Notes: a model not told the origin generated them from the sequence alone. 64,000 bases of DNA from Volutella citrinella (GCA_034401135.1 JAWZSP010000002.1:2480001-2544000), one strand, 5' to 3'; counted from the stretch's first letter, positions 31,893 to 42,597 are shown. Numbers and translations are program-made.

Positions 31893-33497
31893 TTATCGGC
31901 CACTCTTGTACTTCTTTTGGAACTCCTCGCGCTCCAAGTCTCGGCGCATCTTCTCGATCTTCCTCTGCTTCTCGACACGGTCCTTCTCCTTGCGTTCTTC
32001 CTCAGTACCAGCATACTTGCCCGTGTAGTTGGTGACCTGTTCCGACATTGACTTCTTCATGTCGTCAAGGTTGTGGGTCAGGCGTTCGCGGATGCCAGCA
32101 ACTCCCGAGCTTGTTGGTCGCGGGGCCTCGTACTTGGGCTTGGGGGGTTCCTGGACCTGGAGGATGGGCAAACCAACTAGTCGACGAACGGATTCGTTGT
32201 TGAGGATGACGGCGGTGATGAGCGTGCCGACACCGGTGGTAACCATCATGAGGTTGACACCAGCAGAGAGGAAGGTGGTACCAATGAAACCAACGACGCC
32301 GAAAACAACCATCATCTTCTTCATCATGGCCTTCTGAGCGGCAGGGGCATACTTGGAGTTGACCTGAGAGAATGTTAGACGAACCTGACTGGACTGACTG
32401 AATAGTTGGGGAGACTCACCAGCATGGCGCCGAAAAGGAGACCAGTACCCAGGGCTGGGAGAATAAAGAAGGGGTCCCGCGCGGTCAAATCGGTGAACCA
32501 CAGAAAGCCAGCGTTCTCCATAGCCGGCACAGGGATGTTTGCCATGCCGCCAATAATACGGAAAAGACCGAAACTGAACGGAATCTGCGCAAACGACCAC
32601 AGCATGCCCGTGGGACTCGCATTATACTCCTCACGAAGCATCTTCCCGAGAAACTGGGACTTCTGCAGGGCTTCCCTGTCCTGTGTTTTGCTTGCCTGCT
32701 TCAGCATTTCCATCTGCTCCTTGTGGCGAGGGTCCTCCTTCAATCGCGTCATACTGGCATTGAAGCGAAGACTACGAATCTGAGGGTAGAACATGATGAC
32801 TCGCAGCAGCGCTGCTGCGGCGATAATGGACGCGCCCCAACCCAGCCCGCCGTAAACATGGATGTGCTCAATGGTCCATTGCATAATCGAGGTGGGGCCC
32901 CAGCCATAATCGAGGCCCAGCTTCGAGAGATATCCAATGTCCTCGGCCATGTTGAGGATGTCGTGGTTGGCAAGGTCGGTAATGGCAGACAAGTCGATGT
33001 CGGTAGTTGTAACAGCGGTATCGGGCGTTATGACCGGTTCGGCAGCAGCAGCCTCAACAACAGGGACTGTCTCGATCGTCTCGATAGGGGCCACGGGTTC
33101 TGTCACCGGGGCAGGAGTGTTCGCCGTTGTAGCCTCCTCCGCGGGCTTCTCAGCCTTCTTGCCATATCCCCATAGGGACAGGTTCCTCGAAGCCGACACA
33201 CCGGTGAGCATGATCGGCGCGGCAAAGTTCCCCTTGTTCACCCGGCGCCCAGCCGTCAAGGCCACGCGAGGGCCTCTTGGTGCGGTTCCGAACTGGCGAC
33301 CATTTCCGAGCGTCCTTGAGATCTGCACCAACGAGAATCAGTCAGGCGAGGAAAATGACAGTGGGGCGGGTGTAAAAGGGTGCCGGGTGGTGCCATTGAG
33401 AGGGCGAATTGGAGATTTGACGTACGGATAGGGCGGCCTGTTGCCTATGGACGGCCCCCGAGGGGAGGGACCGCACAATTACTCGGCTCGGGAGCAT
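31893..33497 (-). CDS. OXA1: Mitochondrial inner membrane insertase OXA1
   Basis: A YidC/Oxa1/Alb3 family insertase that places mitochondrially encoded and re-exported proteins into the inner membrane. The predicted protein has 481 residues. Exons are 33426-33497, 32420-33322 and 31893-32363, 1446 bases in frame, with introns of 103 and 56 bases. The N-terminus MLPSRVIVRSLPSGAVHRQQ is Arg-rich and acid-free, as for a matrix-targeting presequence. An Ala/Pro/Glu/Thr-rich spacer follows. The insertase core starts near WTIEHIHVYGGLGWGASIIA, continues with SPTGMLWSFAQIPFSFGLFRII and the DPFFILPALGTGLLFGAML segment, and ends with GFIGTTFLSAGVNLMMVTTGVG, giving about five membrane segments. A basic, charged C-terminal helix (KYAGTEEERKEKDRVEKQRK) fits the ribosome-binding tail of Oxa1. 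The start was chosen as the only upstream ATG exon that splices in frame. Confidence 0.95.
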
Positions 33498-34196
33498 TGC
33501 GACAGCAGCGTGGGTGTGGTGAGATTGACGAGGGTTGAAAAGGTGGCGCCTGGATCGCGCATTGGAGTTGCTGGGAATTTTTTTGGCGGTTCAATTCCGA
33601 CAGGCCGGCCGACGGGTAAAATTCGGCGCGGCTGCCAGCAGATGACCACTTGCTGTATGGCAAGTTACGGCTTCTGGAAGCTTTGATTATTGAATCGCTC
33701 AACTGTCTGAACCTTCTTCGTTATATCTTGACGGTTTGTGATTTCCGCCGTGTTTGTGTTTTTGTATGTGCGTGTGTGTAGGTAGAACTTGATACACCAA
33801 CTGCGTCCAATTAAACGTCATGCATTCGAAGACTACTCGTTGAGCAATGAAGCTTCTTCTTGCGAATGAGTGAGGCCTGTATTCGAGTTATCGAGGTCTC
33901 ATGGCGGCGATTTAACCATCTCTGCCGCATTCATATAGTATTTACATACAGAAGCCCAAGTGCCGTTGATATTATCGCCTCACTCCGATGTCGCCGTCTA
34001 AATGATGCAGTGAGGCGCACATGCTAAGTCCCGACAAAGTAGATCCCTTCTCTCCTAATCCATATTTACTGTCCGACTCCATATCAATCTTGTGAGTAAG
34101 TGGAAGCGGTCATCCGCTGTGGCGGCCGGCGGACGTAGCTCTAGCTGAGCATCTCGATCGTTTGGCTGCTGACCGTGGAGGCAAGCCACACCATAT
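33498..34196. other. OXA1 promoter and TOM13 3' flank
   Basis: 699 bases without an ORF of interest. The OXA1 5' UTR lies at the left and the TOM13 transcript end at the right. GTGTTTTTGTATGTGCGTGTGTG near 33757 is a simple GT-rich patch. Confidence 0.55.
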
Positions 34197-34710
34197 TCAT
34201 TCTAGGCTAGCAATATCGTCTAGTGAAGGCCGAGGAGAGTATGAGCTCTCACGGAGCTCGATGCCTGGGCCGATAGGGTGCGCTCTCCGTCGAGAACGAG
34301 GGAAGACCTTGTAAAGTTAGCTCGGGACTTTTGAGTTGCAACGGCACCCTGAATTTACACCACCATGACACTCCTTCCACCTCGGGGAGTCGAGTAGATG
34401 GTAGGTGGGTGAAATCAGTCCGGCGGGAGAAGAGACTTACTTTGGTACCCCCCCAGCCGAGACGGAAAGCAGCCTCATGAGCAAACAGCTCTCCGAAGCC
34501 GAGCATCATGCCGTTGATGAAGGGAAGGAGGAGGTTGATGGCAGCACCCCGGACCAAAGACCAGACCGTCGGGGGCTTGTAGAGGATAACGGGGGAACCG
34601 GAAGAGGGAGGCGAGTCGAGCTCCTCGGCGCCCGAGTACAGCTCGCTGTCGGAGCGCACTGTGATGCCGGACTCGGCGAGGTTGTGAAGAGGCACGTCGT
34701 CGGAGGCCAT
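34197..34710 (-). CDS. TOM13: Mitochondrial outer membrane protein TOM13 (MIM1 homologue)
   Basis: A small outer-membrane protein of the MIM complex, which inserts alpha-helical outer-membrane proteins and helps TOM assembly. The predicted protein has 126 residues. Exon 1 is 34441-34710 (90 codons), the intron 34308-34440 (GTAAGT donor, GCTAAC branch point, AAG acceptor) and exon 2 34197-34307. A hydrophilic acidic N-terminus (MASDDVPLHNLAESG) is followed by one conserved membrane segment, TVWSLVRGAAINLLLPFING then MMLGFGELFAHEAAFRLGWG, with the small-residue pattern typical of Mim1. A basic Arg-rich exposed tail begins with KVFPRSRRRAHP. Upstream in-frame ATG sequence to 34830 is likely 5' UTR. 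It is divergent from SHP1 and follows OXA1 on the same strand. Confidence 0.88.
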
Positions 34711-35229
34711 ATTCGCAGATTCGTACCCTACAAAGAGGCGGAAACTGGATGTGCGGATGGGGTTGGTTGACGGCCTCGAGTGGGAGATATCGTTGCGGCG
34801 GAATACGGCGGCAGGGCCAAGCTTGCGCAACGGCCGAGGGACAACGGCGTCGATGATCGGCTGCCGCAGGCCGCCCTTGCCCCAGATTTCTTACGTAAGG
34901 TGGATATGTGGCTGGGATTGTGATTTTGGTCGTAACAGCCACCCGCCGCCCTTGTGGTGGGGCTTTGAAGCACACTAGCCACCGCCACTTGTCAAGGCTG
35001 GAGCTGTACTGATGACCAAGGAGCCACCTGAGCTTGGCTGACGAGGCGACGAGCTGCCTGCTTGGACCTGCAATTCACAAACCAGCCAAGCACCCGACTG
35101 TGACACTTGCCTTCCACACCGAGCAGTCGCACACAGCAATTTAAGAACCATCCCGCCCCATTGCCTCCAATCTCATCGTTTGACCATCTCTAACCTTCGT
35201 ATTCGTTGGTATACCCCACCTCCTCCAAG
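34711..35229. promoter_or_regulatory. divergent promoter region of TOM13 and SHP1
   Basis: 519 bases between the start codons of two divergent genes. A pyrimidine-rich stretch (CATCTCTAACC region, 35180-35225) precedes the SHP1 ATG, as is common for fungal 5' UTRs. No clear TATA box. Confidence 0.65.
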
Positions 35230-36622
35230 ATGGCCGATCGAGAGGATCACGACGCTCTTGTCGAGACGTTTCGTGGGATGACGGGCGCTAGCCGCGAAGA
35301 GGTATGCCTTCTATGCGCCAGGCGGCAAAGATGTGACCGTGTATAGCGTACAGCTGTTAACGTAGACTCTAGGCCAACCAATACCTCGAGGCCCACAACT
35401 GGGAGATGAGCTCGGCCGTCAACGCCTGGTTTCAAGACGCCGACGAAGATGAAGCCACCGTTCAGCGCACTGCGCAGGAAGCATCTCAGGCGCAAGATAA
35501 CTATACCGGCCCTCGAACTCTCGATGGAAGACCAGCTCCCGAGGCTGCCTCCAGCAGCCGAGGAGGGCGCAAGCAGGCAACAACACAACAGAAGAAGAAG
35601 GGGATTGCGACGCTAGGGTCACTTGGAGGCAGCTCGCACCAACACGATGACGATGATGACGACGACGACGACTTTGACGGTAGTGACGACAATGATGGCC
35701 GTGGGAATCTTTTCGCTGGAGGAGAGAAGTCGGGTCTGGCTGTGCAGGACCCTAACCAGGAGGGTGGCCCCAAGAAGATTATCAGCGACATTCTCGCAAA
35801 AGCCCGAGCGTACGTTTCGCCACCAGCGCGGCTTCTCTGTTCCAAGTGCGCTGACCTTTGAATAGAAATGCCGCCCGACCCGAGTCTGATCCCGATGCTG
35901 GACCCTCGCAGCCTTCTCGCTTCCGGGGCACTGGCATGACGCTGGGCGGAGAGGGCAGTGAGAGTCGAAGCATCCCAGACCCTCTCGGCCCTGTTCGACC
36001 CTCCAACGCGCAGCCTCAAGAACGCGTGCTTCACATCTGGCAGGATGGCTTCAGCATCGATGATGGGGAACTCCGTCGCTTCGACGATCCTGCCAACCAG
36101 ATGGACCTTCAGATGATTAGATCTGGCCGTGCCCCGCTACACCTGATGAATGTGCAGCATGACCAGCCTATTGATGTTAAGCTTCACCAGCACGACACGC
36201 CATACCAACCCCAGCCCAAGACCTACAAGCCCTTTGGTGGCGAGGGCCGACGTCTGGGCAGCCCTGTCCCTGGCGACGGGAACCAGGACTCTGCCTCGCT
36301 GGACGCCGCAGTAGCATCTACAGCAGCCTCCGCATCATCCTCTGTGGCTGGTGCGGCGACCCCGGCCGTGGATAGCTCGCAACCAACACTCCTCCTCCGT
36401 ATCCAGATGCCTGACGGCACGCGCCTCCCGGCTCGCTTCAACCTTACGCACACGGTTGAGGATGTGTATGGCTTCGTCCAAGGTGCGTCGCCAGACACCC
36501 GGGTACGGTCTTGGGTGCTGGCCACCACTTTCCCGAACAAGGAGCATACCGACAAGAGTCAAGTGCTTGGTGAGATGCCCGAGTTCAAGAAGGGCGGCAC
36601 AGCTGTGGTAAAGTGGACTTGA
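35230..36622 (+). CDS. SHP1: UBX domain Cdc48 cofactor SHP1/p47
   Basis: Adaptor linking the AAA ATPase Cdc48/p97 to ubiquitinated substrates and to membrane fusion, autophagy and protein phosphatase 1 control. The predicted protein has 421 residues. Exons are 35230-35301, 35373-35809 and 35866-36622, 1266 bases in frame. UBA domain at residues 1-45 (LVETFRGMTGASREEANQYL and NWEMSSAVNAWF), an acidic run of about ten Asp around residue 145, SEP domain at about 222-290 (WQDGFSIDDGELR, RSGRAPLHLMNV), and UBX domain at about 340-421 (LLLRIQMPDGTRLPARFN, ending GGTAVVKWT). The order UBA-SEP-UBX is diagnostic of p47/Shp1. The first intron interrupts the UBA domain. Confidence 0.95.
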
Positions 36623-37047
36623 GGGCCGGGCCTCGGTGGGTTTCTCGACCATGTTTGGGTGGGCCAGGCTTGTTGATTCAACAATGGAGGGTGGAACGAC
36701 CGGGATACAAAAATCAATAGAATATTGACTGGGGCGGTTGTCGACGCAAGTCCCAAGAGGAGTTAGACCAAAGCTGCCCCCCCCCCAAAGGCTTCGCAGG
36801 GTTTCGCTTTTAACAGGGCCTGCGACAGAATAAAGAAGAATGATAAAAAACCATGTCAATTCCGCTTTGTAAAAAATTAATCATCGTCGCCTATGCAAAC
36901 CCATGTCTAATGAATATATCCTGGGCTGCTGACACGCCCTCTGTTGCCGCCTTCTTGTGGTATCTCCGCGCCTAAACGCCAAAACCAGGGGAAACAAGTC
37001 CAATTAACCCAGTAACCGCCCCATGCCTAGTAATCCACGCTGCATAT
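36623..37047. other. convergent 3' region of SHP1 and GTR1
   Basis: 425 bases between two convergent stop codons, with a run of 11 C near 36777 and AT-rich tracts (AATAAAGAAGAATGATAAAAAAC near 36829) that could carry polyadenylation signals for SHP1. No gene seen. Confidence 0.6.
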
Positions 37048-38246
37048 CTAGCTAGCCGCCGCAGATGATGCATTAGTATTGTGAGCAATAGCCTGTGTCA
37101 CCGGGCCATCGAGGAACTTGAAGTGTTCGATTGCGATTTGGCAGTTGAGCATTGCAGCGTTGAAGCGGGCCTCGCCAGGAGGCAAAACGACCATGAGATA
37201 GGTGTTGATGGTGAACTTGAGGATGAAGAGACTGAAGCGCATGCCCGCCTTGTGCTCCATGCGTATGAACTGCTCGGCGTTGCGGGGTGTGCCGGTGAAT
37301 CGCGATATGCTCTGCTTGAAGTGCTTCATGATGTTGGACATGCGCTCAAGGCGGTCCTCGGTAGGGTTCAGCAGGCCTTCGGGAGAGGTCCACGAGGACA
37401 CGGCAAGGAAGGAGGTGCGCTCGAAGAGGAGTAGCTCCTCGGCCTCGATGGCGAGACCCAGGTTGGCAAGGTTGCGCTCGATGACGGCCAGGTTAGGCAC
37501 GAGGTCGTGGATGATGGAGGCCCAGGCCTTGTAGAGACTCTGGTCCCAGATGGAGGTGGCGAAGGGGGTGAGCTCAACGGTGGAGGGCGAGACGCCAACC
37601 GAGTTTGCGTACTCGGACGTCTTTTGTCGGACGATGCGGATGCGCTCATCGTAGACGGCCTCGCGGGCGTTGGGCACGACGAGGTCCATCTTGTGGATGA
37701 GGATGTAGATCTTGGCAGCGGGCGAGAACTGCAGGAGCGCCGAGAGAATGGAGACGTATGTGGCGAGGTCGCGCTCCACATCGCGCGACTCGATGTCGAA
37801 GACGTAGATGAGAACGCCGACGTTGGAGAAGACGTGGACGCGCTGTTGCGAGAGGTAGTTTTCCATAAAGGCTTCCTGGCCGCCGCAGTCCCAGAGGTTG
37901 AGAGTCAGGTTGCCAAGAAACTTGACGTGCGACAGGTCGATGTCAATGGTGGCGCCTCTAGAGATGGGGGGGCAAGCATGGTCAGTGAGAAGCTCACGCG
38001 ACGGTCGAGACATTCCCCCTCGAACGGGGGCTGAAGGGGGGGAAGGCAGCTAGCTCACAGGCGGCGGGTGTCGCGGGCGATGTAATTGCTAAAGATGATG
38101 CTGCGCATACTGGACTTTCCGGAGCCCGACTTGCCCATCAGCAGGACCTTCTTCTTCTTGGGCTTCTTGAGCTCGTTGACGACCTCGGCGGCTGCTGGGG
38201 CTGGGGCGGCGACCCCTGGGAGCGGGTTGTCATTGTACGAGGCCAT
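37048..38246 (-). CDS. GTR1: Rag GTPase GTR1 (RagA/B type)
   Basis: Small GTPase of the Rag family that, with Gtr2, relays amino-acid signals to TORC1 at the vacuole. The predicted protein has 365 residues. Exon 1 is 38059-38246, the intron 37958-38058 and exon 2 37048-37957. G1 motif [10 protein letters not shown] near residue 38, switch region TRRLGATIDID, G3 [11 protein letters not shown]4 HKMDLV. The C-terminal roadblock-like half ([20 protein letters not shown] onward) mediates dimerisation. The initiator at 38246 precedes [11 protein letters not shown]; an in-frame upstream ATG at 38288 is less likely. The N-terminal Pro/Ala-rich extension of about 30 residues is longer than in yeast. 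Opposite-strand ORFs over this gene (37507-38034) are shadows. Confidence 0.95.
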
Positions 38247-39058
38247 GGCTGCGCGCAAACTGCCGCTGTTGGGCCAGGGCGATGGCACCGCGTGTGGGAG
38301 AGGCTGGCAGCTGGGTGTTGGAGCGGGCGAGCTGGGGTCGCCGGGCGCTGCTGGGTGTGGTGTGGCAGAGGGAAGTGGTTGACGATGGAGCTTGCGAGTC
38401 TGGGCTGTAGTGGGGAAAATGACCTGCCTCTCTGGTGCGCTCTGGAGTCTGGACCTACAGCTCTAGCCCCGAAATCATGTGGGGTCCCGGCCTCCGGCAT
38501 CCCGGGGTACGTACCTCCGGGGTGTCGTCGCCCAAAACGGGGGCTCGGGGGGCGGCACAACATGCTACGGAAAGGTGTGAGGGTAGAGGGCACATCGTCG
38601 CAAATATGTCGACGTGGCTAGGAGAGGGCGCAGAACATGGGCTCGAGTCTTGACGAGCTGACCGGTGTCTGACTTGGCAGGAATGCCACTGGGCGTTGTT
38701 TGACAGTGGAACAAGGGGCACTCCCTCGTGGCGAGTCTCATTGTCAGTTGCACATGTTTCTCTCTTGCCATAAGCAATTAGTAGATGCACTGCCCTGTTA
38801 CCTGCCCTGGCCCGCCTTGCCTTCCTGCCCAGTGCCGGCCATCTCAGGACAGTTGTCTAAACTTTGAGAGCAGAGGTCTCGCGTTGCCGAATGGGACAAC
38901 ACGGTTCCCATTTATTAGCCTCTGTTTGGCTGTGCCTGGTGCCACATGCCACCTAGCCGAATCCAACAGCACTAAGAACCCTGGCCCAGAAAAACTATGC
39001 CCTAAACCCTGTGCCAGACGTATCTACCTCATTAAGGATACCACCTTCATCAACCACC
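38247..39058. other. GTR1 promoter and tRNA upstream region
   Basis: About 0.8 kb without a supported gene. It contains the GTR1 promoter and 5' UTR just above 38246. Overlapping ORFs on both strands are GC-rich shadows. Confidence 0.55.
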
Positions 39059-39148
39059 GGGCGAATGGTTTAGTGGTATAATACTCCCTTAGCATGATTC
39101 AACTGAATAATCTGGGAGTGGTCCAGGGTTCGATTCCCTGTTCGTCCA
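39059..39148 (+). tRNA. tRNA-Ala(AGC) with an 18-base intron
   Basis: The sequence folds as a complete tRNA: acceptor stem GGGCGAA with TTCGTCC and discriminator A at 39148; D arm GTTT/TAAT; anticodon stem CTCCC (39084-39088) with GGGAG (39114-39118); T arm CAGGG-TTCGATT-CCCTG. The anticodon loop reads TTAGCA then, after the intron, T, so the anticodon is AGC (39091-39093). The intron is 39095-39112, directly 3' of position 37 where eukaryotic tRNA introns sit. The third acceptor pair is G3-U70, the alanine identity element, which agrees with the anticodon. The T5 tract near 39189 may end transcription. Confidence 0.92.
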
Positions 39149-39552
39149 GCAAATCCCCTCGGAGGAGCTCATTGCCCCTCCGCGATCCTTTTTGCAGTTC
39201 CGGTCTTTTGGGTCCCGTCCTGTCTCAGGCAATATCTGAGTCATGTTCTTTTTTTTATCCCATTCCTGTGCCATGTCCAGGCATGCGCGCCGAGCAGACG
39301 ACTCATCGTTGAGTGAGCCTCGAACGCGGTTTGTGCAAGGAATTGCTGCTTGGCGTTCGACATCGTGGCGGGCAGACTAACGGGTTTGCTGATCAATGAC
39401 TCTGGCTGCGACCCGCCGTTGTAGCAAGCCCTCAGCTGGCGACGACCTGTAGTTTATATAAGATGGTAGTTCAAGTTGTGCTGAAGTCTTCAATCCCATT
39501 CGACATTCGATATTATACTCACCGTCAACTTTACTCTCCAGTGATATATACA
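39149..39552. other. upstream region of the AA11 gene
   Basis: About 400 bases between the tRNA and the AA11 start codon. A TATA-like element lies at 39453-39460. Otherwise no ORF of interest. Confidence 0.55.
39453..39460 (+). promoter_or_regulatory. TATA box of the AA11 oxygenase gene
   Basis: TTTATATAAG about 95 bases before the chosen ATG. A start site some 30 bases downstream leaves a short 5' UTR and excludes the in-frame ATG at 39463, which would sit almost on the TATA box. Confidence 0.55.
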
Positions 39553-40281
39553 ATGCTCTCCTCTCCTCTCCGGATATCTGGTCTCACGACCAACCAGGTT
39601 GCGATGACAGTGGCATTGCTGCTCGTGCTTCTCATCGCTCCGTCAATGGCTCACATGGAGCTGTCGAGGCCGTTTCCGCTGCGATCAAAATACAACCCTC
39701 ACACTCTGCAAAACAACATCGACTGGAGCATGACCAGCCCTCTTCGGGCTGACGGGTCTGACTATCCATGCAAACGCTACCATGCAACCTTCCGGACCAG
39801 CAGCGAGGGCACGCCCGTCAAGGCTCTCCGGGCAGGGGGGTCGTACTCAGTCGATGTTTCCGGCTACACAATCCACAACGGCGGCTCCTGTCAGATCAGC
39901 CTGTCCGTCGACCAAGGAGCCACATTCAAGGTGCTGCGGACTTTCATTGGGGGCTGCCCAGCCAACGTGGGAGAAAATCGGCTTGGATTCAAGGTCCCCT
40001 ACGACGTGCCGGGGCGGTCCAGAGCACTGTTGGCGTGGACGTGGTTCAACAACCTGGGGAATCGCGAGATGTACATGAATTGCGTGTCAGTGTCGATACG
40101 AGGTGGCAGGCAAGGGTCGGAGAGGCTCAGTTTCAGCAACAGGCCAAACATCTTCAGAGCCAATATCAACAACGGTTGTACGACTGTGGATTCGAGGGAT
40201 GTCATGATCCCCAAACAATACCAGGGGCCGGATGTTGTGATGACGAATCCCCAGGCAGTAGCGCCTGTCGGAAACTGCTAG
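39553..40281 (+). CDS. AA11-type lytic polysaccharide monooxygenase, secreted
   Basis: A single-exon gene for 242 residues resembling AA11 copper oxygenases, which cleave chitin oxidatively outside the cell. A 33-residue signal peptide (hydrophobic core MTVALLLVLLIAPSMA) ends exactly before H34, so the mature protein would start with histidine, as the copper site requires. The second brace histidine is H108 in GYTIHNGGSCQ, and the axial tyrosine is Y174 in GNREMYMNC. Other family marks are SDYPCK, GGCPANV and AWTWFNNLGNRE. There is no C-terminal carbohydrate-binding extension; the protein ends in AVAPVGNC. The start at 39553 is preferred over 39463 because of the TATA box at 39453. Family assignment rests on these motifs; substrate is not shown by sequence. 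Confidence 0.8.
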   Translation: MLSSPLRISGLTTNQVAMTVALLLVLLIAPSMAHMELSRPFPLRSKYNPHTLQNNIDWSMTSPLRADGSDYPCKRYHATFRTSSEGTPVKALRAGGSYSVDVSGYTIHNGGSCQISLSVDQGATFKVLRTFIGGCPANVGENRLGFKVPYDVPGRSRALLAWTWFNNLGNREMYMNCVSVSIRGGRQGSERLSFSNRPNIFRANINNGCTTVDSRDVMIPKQYQGPDVVMTNPQAVAPVGNC

Positions 40282-40931
40282 CTGTGTTGGCTGGATGGAG
40301 AATTTCGCATGGATGATTTAAGGTTTTAGGTTATACATAGAGTAACTAGACTACTAACTGAGTGCTTATTTGACTTGTGTAATTATTCGGCTCGCCCCCA
40401 CCGTTTATTTGTATGCATGCAATGTGGCGGCCTGACTACATGATCATAAATACGGCAAGACACCATGGCAGACGCCTCGAAAGACATTGCTCACACCTTC
40501 CCAAGACGGTAAAAGGCGACGGAAAGAAGAGGAGATCCCGCTGCTCGTCCAGTGGGTGGTTTGCGCAATGAAACGTGGCTACGCTCGGTCTCGTCGTATT
40601 CTTCGCAAGCCACCGGCACAGACTCAGCGAATCGGCGCAGAGCCTGGCATTCAGCCTCACTGGTGCTAACCACAGGCAGATGCAATCTGTCATTCTGTCC
40701 CGCGAGAGAAATACGGCCGGGCCATTTTTTTTGGCTGTAGCCTAGAGCCGAGACGAAGGGTTCAAAAGAGCATCGTGTTCCCCAGCCCCAGGCCACTGGC
40801 AGAAACCCCATATCAGCGATTACCCGTCGTCACTCACATCGTCTGCAACATCGCGACACTAACACGACAGAACCCCCCCTCCCCTCTAATTCCCCACCCC
40901 CAGCAGCTGCTCAGCTCGCTCTCATCCAGCC
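40282..40931. other. region between the AA11 and MDR genes
   Basis: 650 bases: AA11 3' UTR and MDR promoter. No supported ORF. Confidence 0.55.
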
Positions 40932-42176
40932 ATGTCCGAATACCAAGCGTGGACTTTTCCGGAGCGCGGCCTGCCGTGGGACGTCCTCGCCCTGACGTCG
41001 CGCCCCGTGCCGACCCTCCCGCCGCCGCTCCCGCTGCCGAGCGCCGTGCCCGCCCCGGAGGAGTGGCTCGTCATCCGCACCGCCTTTGCGGGCCTCAACC
41101 CGGGCGCCATTTTCCAGATGACGCTGGTCCCGCCCTTTTTGCGCCGCCGCGACGCCGTCCCGGAGATGGACCTGTCCGGCACCGTCGTCGACGTCTGGCA
41201 CCCGGGGCAGCAAGACGCCGCCTCCGCATCCGCATCCGCCTCCGCATCCGCCGGCCAGGCGCCGCCGGCCCCCCGCTTCAAGACCGGCGACAAGGTCGTC
41301 GCCATGCTGCCCGCAAACTTCACACTTCCGACGGGTGAGGGTGCCCTGCAGCAGTACGTGCGCCTCCCCGCGCGCTACGTCGTGCACAAGCCGTCGCATG
41401 TGTCGCTGGCCAACGGCGCCGGCTGCCTGTTGCCCGCCCTCACGGCCTGGGAGCTCGTCCGGGAGGCCCGTCTCAAGGAAGGCGACCGTGTCCTGGTCAA
41501 CGCGGCCAGCGGCGGCATCGGCACAATGGTGGTGCAGATGGTGCGCAAGGCCGTTGGCAAGGATGGATACATTGCCGCGACGTGTAGCGGGAAGAATAAG
41601 GAGCTGGTGGAGATCCTCGGAGCCAACGAGGTGAGTTGCGCCCTCCTGACCTACCTTATTCATCTCCCAAACTGTCTGCTCTTCGGTTGACAACCCCTCC
41701 AGGTGATCGACTACACCCTCCATCCCAACCTCCCAGCCCATCTGACCACAACCTACGGCTCATCGCCCTTCAACGCCATCATCGACACCCTCGGCCACCA
41801 GGCCATCTACCGCGCCTCTCCCACCTACCTCGTCCCCACGGGCATGTACTCGTCGGTGGGCATCAAGCCCCCGACCTTCTTCGTCCCCGACTTCCTCCGC
41901 GCCGTCATCCAGATGAAGCTCAACGAGTGGTGGCCCACCTCCCGCTGGCTCGGGGGCGTCGGCCGCGTCTGGGCCCCCGTTGCCATGATGAGTCCCACGC
42001 TCGAGGACCGCCAGCGCATCGTGGACATGCTGGACCGCGGCGACATCCGCGTCGTCCGTGATAGCATCTGGCCCTTTGACAAGACCAAGGAGGCCTATGC
42101 CAAGCTCGGCGGGCTCCATGCCCGAGGCAAGGTCCTTGTCAAAGTTGACGCCAACGTCGACGACGACGAATGCTAA
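40932..42176 (+). CDS. MDR-superfamily NAD(P)H quinone reductase-like protein (RTN4IP1/Yim1 type)
   Basis: Medium-chain dehydrogenase/reductase without the structural or catalytic zinc ligands, so probably an NADPH-dependent quinone or enone reductase. The predicted protein has 390 residues. Exon 1 is 40932-41630, the intron 41631-41702 (GTGAGT donor) and exon 2 41703-42176. The GroES-like N-terminal half contains AFAGLNPGAIFQM and EMDLSGTVVDVW; the nucleotide-binding motif is NAASGGIGTMVVQM, and PFNAIIDTLGHQAIY lies in the Rossmann half. An Ser/Ala repeat of about 12 residues near residue 100 is encoded by TCCGCA units. No organelle targeting signal is obvious. Yeast relatives such as Yim1 lie on lipid droplets and in mitochondria, but localisation here is unknown. 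Confidence 0.86.
41223..41255 (+). repeat. coding (TCCGCA/C)n repeat in the MDR gene
   Basis: About five units of TCCGCA or TCCGCC within exon 1, encoding alternating Ser-Ala in a loop. It is likely variable in length between strains. Confidence 0.85.
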
Positions 42177-42597
42177 TTCAGTCATGGTTTCTGCTGTCAC
42201 TGCTCTCAACTCTTGGTGTTATAATTGTATCAGTCTTGAATCATAGTCTTACTGTAATGAATATGTCCAACATCACATCACATCCTCATCCAGTAATGAA
42301 TCATTAGCATCGAATCGCACCCCTTGCATACTTGCCTCACTCAAATGCACATGAAAGTCCGACACGCGATAGAAATGCACGGATTTCTATTGCAGAGCTA
42401 TTCGAGGAAATCAATACAGGAGCCACATCTCTAGGCCCATTCAGTCAAGCACCTCGACGCCGTCGCCAAATCCACGCATCACAAACTTGTGTGACACTCT
42501 GGGCTTTTACCCATGCCTCGTGAATAAATATACCAAAAAGAATAAGAAGTGAAGATTACGCAAAAACGAATGTCAAACACGCTCAACGCACACACAA
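42177..42597. other. convergent 3' region of the MDR and flippase genes
   Basis: 421 bases between convergent stop codons. The AT-rich sequence GTGAATAAATATACC near 42520 could hold polyadenylation signals. No gene seen. Confidence 0.6.

Noticed and set aside
37507..38034. 175-codon ORF opposite GTR1
   Set aside because: Antisense to the well-supported GTPase coding exon, Asp/Glu/Gly-rich, no motif.
39463..39552. upstream in-frame ATG for the AA11 gene
   Set aside because: It lies three bases after the TATA box, so it cannot be in the transcript if that box is used, and it would place about 30 extra residues before the signal peptide.
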